Assembly: GCA_950022655.1 (NCBI GenBank)
Contig: OX465584.1
Coordinates: 31,686,988 to 31,750,987, forward strand
Direction of reading: 5' to 3'
DNA from: Alentia gelatinosa
Lineage: Eukaryota; Annelida; Polychaeta; Phyllodocida; Polynoidae
Length of the DNA: 64,000 nucleotides
Below are positions 57,993 to 64,000 of the stretch, piece by piece (position 1 is the stretch's first letter; each line of letters starts with the position of its first letter). A model generated the notes under the pieces. The model did no database searches, had not been told where the DNA came from, and saw only the letters and a list, made by a program, of their open reading frames with translations. A program made the translations under genes and the position numbers.

Positions 57993-58584
57993 CTGGTTTG
58001 ACAAACAACTGCTGTCTGCAATGAGCTGCAATATAGAGGATGGTCAAGTTAAATCCCACTCAAGATCACTCAAGAGTGCGCCCCAAACCAAGTAATGTTC
58101 CATATAGCAGAAATACTCTATAAGATAAAATCATAGCACACACATTGATAATGAAATCTAACTTTATGGTAGTTTTATTCTAAAACAATACAAACAAAAA
58201 GAAATAACAAAGTGGTTAATTAGCTTCAACGTTATGACTAAACACTCTCCAAGCAGTACGAAAGATCTGGCAGGCGAGTAACAGACTGAAGTCTTTGTAG
58301 TGGATCAAGGTGCCCAAGGATTTAACCCAACCAGAGCTAATGTAGTATAGCCCTGGAAGCCAGTGTACCGTTTCCCATTCTGAAAGGGTTAAGTATAATA
58401 TGTGTAAAAATCTTATTTCAATGTTGGTGGAACTTTTGATTAAATTGATTTTGGTTCTGGCCTGAATTGGGCTAATTCTTTAATCACTGTAATAGACTTC
58501 TACTCCTTATTGACATCTAGCATTGATATCCTGAACTAGCATATATCAAAATTTTGTGTTTACATCTGGTTATCCATACTCGTG
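57993..58584. other. Intergenic, no gene seen
   Basis: AT-rich sequence. CTGAAAGGGTTAA at 58381-58393 looks like an isolated right end of a piggyBac-like MITE. Nothing else was recognised. Confidence 0.45.
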
Positions 58585-60650
58585 TAGCGGGCACCTTATC
58601 TTGTTGACTCCCATCAGTCAGTATTCCGCAAGGGTCGTAGTACCACTGATCATCTGATTCAGCTGGAAAGCTACATCTGAGAAGGCTTTGCCAATTATGA
58701 ACATGTTGTTGCCATATTTTCTTACCTGGAAAAGGCTTATGACACAACATTGAAATTTGGCATCCTGCAAGACATGCATAACCTTGGACTGCAAAGAAGA
58801 CTGGAAGGCTTCCATACAAACAGAACATTCAATGTTCGTTTTCAGAAACAAAAACAACATGTGTCCACTTCTGTCGAAGGTGGCAGTGTAAGGAGATGCC
58901 TACCCTTATATTCAAAGGGAAGCAGCTCAAAATAAAGAAGGAGGGTCTGTCAAACCCTGTGTTGAGAACCTCTGCAAGAAATGCCCAAAACCAATGAATC
59001 TCTTAAAAATGCTCTCCCACTCACAATGGGGGGTAGACATGGAGATTCTGCTCACACTTTAAAAGACATGTGTCCAGTCCCACCTGGACTATGGTTCAGT
59101 AGTGTATGCATCAGCTGCTAAGTCCTATCTGGACTGGCTCAAACCTATCCAGAACCAGGGACTGCGGCTGTGTCTCGGTGCATTCCGATCCTCACCAGCT
59201 GTTAGCCTTCATGTCTCTCCAGTATACCATCAAAGTGAAGACTAACAAAAGAAACCCAGCGTATGACACAATCTCCAGAAATGATCACAGTGTCTATAAC
59301 AGGAAGAAGAATGCGACTAAACCCTTCTCCGCATGAGTGAGAACTCTTATCCAAGAGGCCGGTGTCCCCATTTACAAGGTGATGGAAGAAGGTCCAGCCA
59401 AGTCCCCACCATGGACAATAGCATCACCCACCATCATCTTTGATCTATGCAAGAACAAGAAAGCAGAAACATCAGCAAACATATATGAAAACAAACTTGC
59501 CATAATCCATCTCCTCTATAGAAACTACATAGAGGTGTATACGGATGGCTTGAAAGATGGGAAGATGGGCTTTGCTGCACACACTCCCTATAGAAATCGC
59601 AAAGGGGCACTACACCAAAGAAGCAGCATCTTCACTGCTGAAGCACATGCCTTGCTGAGTGCTTTGGAATGGATGAAGGTGTCAAATCATAGAGAGTATA
59701 TCATCCCCTCTGACTCACGGTCATGTCTACAAGCAATTGGTCAGCATGCCCTAAGGAACCCTGTTATACAGGCGATAAGAGAATCCTATTCAGAATTGGA
59801 GCAACAGGAAAAGGAGGTTGTGTTTTGCTGGCTCCCTAGCCATATCGGCAGAGAGGGAAACAAGGCTGCAGACCATGCTGCCAAAACAGCATTGAGTTGG
59901 AAAGCAGGTTTGGCTCCTGTCCCATACTCAGACCTTCTCCCAATCTCCAAAGAGTAAACAGAAATGGCAGAGCAGATGGAGCTTAACCCAGGACAACAAA
60001 CTACTTGCCATTCAACCATCAGTTGGCAGAAATCAAGATTATGCAGGCTTGACAAGAAATGAAATGACAAGGCTGACCCGTCTTTGGATAGGTCACTCAC
60101 TTCTGACACATGGGCACCTCATGCAGGGTGAAGAACGACCCACATGCCAGCGTTGTCAGGTGCCTCTTTCTAGTGAGCACCTTCTGCTTTACTGTCAAGC
60201 AACAAAGAAAGGCAGGGATAAGTACATTCAATGAGCAACAACCATGCTAATGTTTTCAGCCACACTGGAAAGAAAGGAATTCTGAAGTTTCTTTAGGAAA
60301 CAAAGTTTTCGAAAAGATATACAAAAGCACAAAGGAGAAATTTCTTGGACAAAACAGTCTGGTACTGGAGGTTGGCAAATAAATTGTCAGCCAGCTTGAC
60401 CTTTAGGCAATTTCAGGGAGTAGCATCATACTTGCAGCTTGCTGAACTGATTGGTATGTTGCAGTGACTGGTTTGCCGTTGTCAGTATTATGTGACCGTC
60501 ACAGTGTTGTGTCAATGGTCTGCGGCACAGCCCTTCAGTGAAGCAGCACTATAAAACCAGCATAGGGTCCCACTGCTACAAGCAGACCAAAGTTTGAGTT
60601 AAGTCTAATTGAACAAATTGGATGTTTAATTACCCAAACAAACAAAATAT
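58585..60650 (+). mobile_element. Dead non-LTR retrotransposon with RT and RNase H remnants
   Basis: Pieces in shifting frames give FRKGRSTTDHLIQLESYI and YLEKAYDTTLKFGILQD (RT fingers/palm) from about 58620. A 206-codon frame at 59337-59957 contains an RNase H domain: EVYTDGLKDGKMGF, FTAEAHALLSALEWM, IPSDSRSCLQAI and FCWLPSHIGREGNKAADHAA. The frame at 60049-60234 ends with a zinc-knuckle-like CQRCQVPLSSEHLLLYC. RT followed by RNase H and a C-terminal CCHC is typical of the I/Jockey group. The 3' end near 60650 has an AAACAAACAAA tail. Stops, frameshifts and missing RT core blocks make it inactive. Confidence 0.85.
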
Positions 60651-61059
60651 ACCATTCAAGAACCAGTTAGGTCAACCAATGAGTCAGTCTCAAAAGGATG
60701 TAGCTAGCCTACCAAGATGTGAATCTACACAAACAAACAATTACCGCCATATACTTTCCTGAATACAAGGCTCAAATATAAACATCTCTAGTGTTTTATC
60801 ATGGTGACCCTGGACGTCATAAGAAGGCATCCTTCATCTGGATAATGTGATGAGTCAAAAACTTTGAGTAGGAGTCATATGGTGGCGAAATAAGCCTGTA
60901 ATTAAGTGGAATTTAGTCCAAGTGGCTCTAAGCAAATTTGGCTATTGACATTCTGCATTGGCTAGAATAAGTCATTGATTCTGTCACTGTCACACCCAGT
61001 CCCTGTCAGTGTCTGTATTGAATCATTGCTGAACATTACTACAAACCGTTATCAACTGT
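60651..61059. other. Spacer between two dead retroelements
   Basis: No frame or element end recognised; it probably belongs to decayed 5' parts of the following LTR element. Confidence 0.35.
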
Positions 61060-62787
61060 AGAATGGAATTCAAGTGAGGCTTACTCTCAATTCAAGTTAT
61101 GGAAAAGAAAGGTAGAGAGGATTTTGGGTGGACCACTCAATGACAGAGGAGAAGATGTCAAGATCAACTACATCTTCATCTGGGGTGGGACCGATGCCAA
61201 AAATCTAGTGGTTGCACGGTGAATAAGGTGTCAGACACCAACATCACGACTTCAGCTCACATTCTCGCTGTTCTGAGGTCATGTCTGACCCACACTACCT
61301 TCTTCAGAGAACCCAGGGAAGATTTCTACAGCATCAAGAAGAAGTAAGATGAGAACACCAGGCATATTATTCAAGGCTGATGGACGTCCACCTTCAAGCG
61401 AACTTCCCTGCAGATACAAACTTCTTAGTGGCAGACAAGCTCATTCATGGCTGTAGTAATTAAGACTGCAGAAGGAAACTGATGTCAAAGGGTGCAGACT
61501 CAACAGCATACATACAGAGACCCAACAAGGAAATCTCAAGCCAAGGCTCAATGAAGCAAGCCACCCAAGAAGCCACATGGGAAACTGGAGAACTAGTGTT
61601 CCTGGTGTGGTGGGGATAATCATCTCTGCATCTATCAATGCAGTGAAATCAATCCCGAGAGAAGTCCTTGCGGAAGTCAAATTTCACAGCCAAGAGGATC
61701 ATCAGTAAACTTAGGAAAAGTTGACACAGGAGCCATGATAGACTCTATCCCAGACTCAATGCTCGATGACATAGGAATCTTGAGAGTTCATTTACGGCTT
61801 AGTAAAGTCATCCTCAGAGGTGTCTCAAAGAAAATCCTCAGGAACCTTGGATTTGCAGAGCTAGAGGTAACATGTAATGGAATATGTGACAAAGTTCGAT
61901 TCTATGTCACTGACTCTACAGAGGAAATCCTTCTCGGCCTACAGTTCTGCACCAGATTTGAGCTGGTTGAGATAGTAGATACTTGCATTCAGCGCAAGGT
62001 AACAGCTGAGTTCACAAAGGAAACAAAATTGACAGATCAATTAAAGGATCCCGATGTGCACACGACAGATGTCCACATCATGGAAGAAACTGAAGCCGAC
62101 TACATTTCCCTCAGCAAGAAGTGGCAGAAATCCATACCACTTGGAGATCCCCTGGAAGACCTGAAGCTCATATTTCCCGAAGCCTTCAACGGCAAGATTA
62201 AATGGGGAAGTTGAGCTGAAGCTCACTCCGGATGCCAAGCCTATCCAGTTTCCTCCGAGAGTGTTATGCCAAAGCTAAAGGCTGAGCTTGAATGGCTGGA
62301 AGCGGAGATGATCATCCAACCGTGCCAGGAACCGACCAAATGGGTTCATAATCTAGTTATGGTAATAAAGAAGGATGGCTCACTCCGCATCTGTCTAGAC
62401 CCTTGACAAGTATCTGGTCAGGAGCGTCCACTACACAGCGTTGTGGCAAGATGTTGAACACAGCTTCAAAATGCATTATACTACTCGAAGTTGGAGGTAA
62501 AATGTGGTTATTGGGCCAAACCTCTTAGTGAAGACAGTCAGCTCCTCACAGCCTTCAATACCCCATTCAAGAAGTACTGCTTCGTATGCTTGCCATTCGG
62601 TTTATCAGTGTCAGCTGAGATCTTCTGCGAAGAAATGGACCGTGCTTTGTCAGGCATCCCTGGCACATTCCCTTTTGCAGATGACGTCAAGTACAGGGGT
62701 CGACAGAAGAACGCCACGACATCCTAGATACAGTGGAGAAAGCATGAAAAGCTGGACTTAAGTTCAACCTTGACAAATGTGTCTTGA
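61060..62787 (+). mobile_element. Dead Gypsy-type LTR retrotransposon (gag, protease, RT pieces)
   Basis: Gag-like residues occur at about 61090-61220 (KRKVERILGGPLNDRGEDVK, FIWGGTDAKNL). An aspartic protease start, KVDTGAMIDSIPDSM, lies near 61720, with the frame 61735-62214 carrying a LLGLQF element. RT pieces at about 62220-62700 include WVHNLVMVIKKDGSLRICLD, TAFNTPFKKYCFVCLPFGLS and FADDVK, the Gypsy RT palm motif. Several stops and frameshifts separate the pieces, and no LTRs or integrase were found. The 3' side is cut at about 62787 by a non-LTR tail. Annotated from visible blocks only. Confidence 0.8.
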
Positions 62788-62880
62788 CTTCCTCAGGGAA
62801 TGTAAGATTTATGATAAGTTATGATTGAGAAGAGTAATATCCCTAGACCAACCAGGCAGCATACCTTGTTAATCTAACAA
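62788..62880 (+). mobile_element. 5'-truncated 3' tail of a non-LTR element
   Basis: TTCCTCAGGGAATGTAAGAT, then ATGATTGAGAAGAGTAA and CCAGGCAGCATACCTTGTTA, matches in inverted orientation positions 63600-63690, the 3' end of the minus-strand non-LTR copy. It interrupts the Gypsy RT remnant. Confidence 0.75.
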
Positions 62881-62919
62881 ACTATATACTATGTATGATA
62901 ATTGCATTATGGTTTTTAA

Positions 62920-63289
62920 CCCTTTCACACTGGGCACCTCTGGGAAAGCAATGTCTGTAAGGCCGGGTAGGGTGTTAGTATATACCACCAGGGGATGGGT
63001 CTTTTCAGGCCAATTGTAACAACTTCACTTTTTGATCACATGATAAAACCCATGATCTTTAATATCATTTTATGAGTATTTCAAAATCGTAAGTGTAATA
63101 TACCAACATTCTGTGAAAAAATTCATCATTATTGATCAATTATTTACAAAGTTATTACACATAAACTATGACTTTGTAAATCTTTGAAAATGATGCCTTA
63201 CGGCATCACCCAGCCACACACAGCAATGGCTGCAGGCATCATCCTGCCACGCATGGCGATGCCTAAAGGCATCACCCAGTGTCAATGGG
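62920..63289. mobile_element. piggyBac-like MITE, 370 bp
   Basis: TTAA at 62916-62919 and TTAT (one change) at 63290-63293 flank ends CCCTTTCACACTGGGC and CCCAGTGTCAATGGG. Three GATGCC-type palindrome modules lie near the right end, as in 27802-28174. The interior shares TTGATCACATGAT and TATTGATCAATTATTT with that copy. Confidence 0.82.
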
Positions 63290-63545
63290 TTATAAATTAG
63301 ATGAATGAGCAGCATTCTGGTGGCTGGCATAAAGGTTTGCAGTTCAGGCTGGGGCAGTCCTCTTGTTGGGGCCCAGGGGGCAAAGTCCCACAAGCTAGAA
63401 TTTGAGCTTTTTCTAGTGATTTTGAAGTCATTTCCAAGTGTTCACTTTTGACTAATTTCAATGATGGAAATGTGCACAATTAAAAAAATGTAGCCATCTA
63501 GACCACAGACCCCAACACATCTTCTCACCAGATTTACATTTACCT

Positions 63546-64000
63546 AAAAAATATTTGTTTGTTTGGGTGGCTTAATATCAAATTTGTTCAATTATACTTA
63601 ACAAGGTATGCTGCCTGGTTGATCCAGGCATCTTACTTTTCTCAATCATATCTTATTGAAGATCTTACATTCCCTGAGGAAGTTGAGAATTTCTTTCTTC
63701 CCAGTGTTATGGAAAACACTGAGTATTGGTGTCACATTCTTTAGGAATTTCTTCCTGCTCTCTTTGGTGGCCTGACAATGTAGCATGAGATGTTTTACAC
63801 TCAGCGGAGTGTTGCATGTTTGGCACACAGGTGCTACTTCACCTCTTAGGAGGTGCCCATGTGTCAGTTTGGTGTGACCAGTCCGCAGACTGGTCAGTTT
63901 CACCTGTTCAGTTTGTGTCAGGTTGTCTTTCCTAAAGTTTTGGCTAGTAGCCACTACAATTTCTCTTAGTTTGATGTCTCTGGTGCAGTTTCAGAGTTTC
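63546..64000 (-). mobile_element. Non-LTR retrotransposon 3' end, runs off the window
   Basis: Minus-strand frame 63954-63646 encodes TSLRTGHTKLTHGHLLRGEV and CQTCNTPLSVKHLMLHC, the C-terminal CCHC segment that also follows RNase H in the copy at 58585-60650, then KEILNFLRECKIFNKI and a stop. The 3' noncoding tail ends in CCCAAACAAACAAA (63546-63560 region, minus sense). The rest of the element lies beyond 64000. It is better preserved than the plus-strand copy here. Confidence 0.8.

Overview
This window is nuclear DNA of an invertebrate animal. The evidence is an intron-rich, single-copy SETDB1-type histone methyltransferase, a ribosomal protein L32 gene with a pyrimidine-tract (TOP) 5' exon, and a dense load of metazoan transposons with no vertebrate repeat families that I recognise. 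A marine lophotrochozoan or invertebrate deuterostome would fit, but the sequence does not let me choose a phylum. I see no prokaryotic genes, CRISPR arrays, rRNA or convincing tRNA genes.

Layout. Positions 1-7.3 kb are intergenic and hold DNA-transposon remnants. From 7.9 to 40.3 kb the minus strand carries SETDB1. I could chain 28 coding exons whose phases agree at every junction (1,379 codons including stop). They encode an N-terminal acidic/coiled region, Tudor repeats, an MBD, a pre-SET, a SET domain split by a roughly 330-residue insertion, and a post-SET. Immediately 3' of the true last exon lie five decayed tandem copies of that exon. The introns host piggyBac-like, TA-flanked and other MITEs, a dead non-LTR retrotransposon and an array of about 89 GGAG units. 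A THAP zinc-finger exon at 41.9-42.15 kb (minus) lies just upstream of SETDB1. Its splice phase matches the first SETDB1 exon I can see, so it is either a small separate THAP gene or the start of a THAP-SETDB1 fusion.

From 42.2 to 49.9 kb is repeat-rich intergenic DNA, including four units of a 200-bp tandem repeat and several hairpins. RPL32 (plus strand) spans 49.95-55.67 kb, with a noncoding TOP exon and three coding exons (134 aa). It is head-to-head with SETDB1. Two 434-bp copies of one MITE lie in opposite orientation on the two sides of most of it. From 55.7 kb to the end there is a transposon field: TIR elements ending in CAGGGATG, a 774-bp foldback element, a dead RT/RNase H non-LTR element, a dead Gypsy-type LTR element, a third piggyBac-like MITE, and the 3' end of another non-LTR copy running off the window on the minus strand.

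Functionally the two firm genes are unrelated: an H3K9 methyltransferase that works in heterochromatin and transposon silencing, and a ribosomal housekeeping protein. No operon-like organisation is visible. The noteworthy features are the possible THAP fusion, the last-exon relics, and the variety of TIR elements in the SETDB1 introns and flanks.
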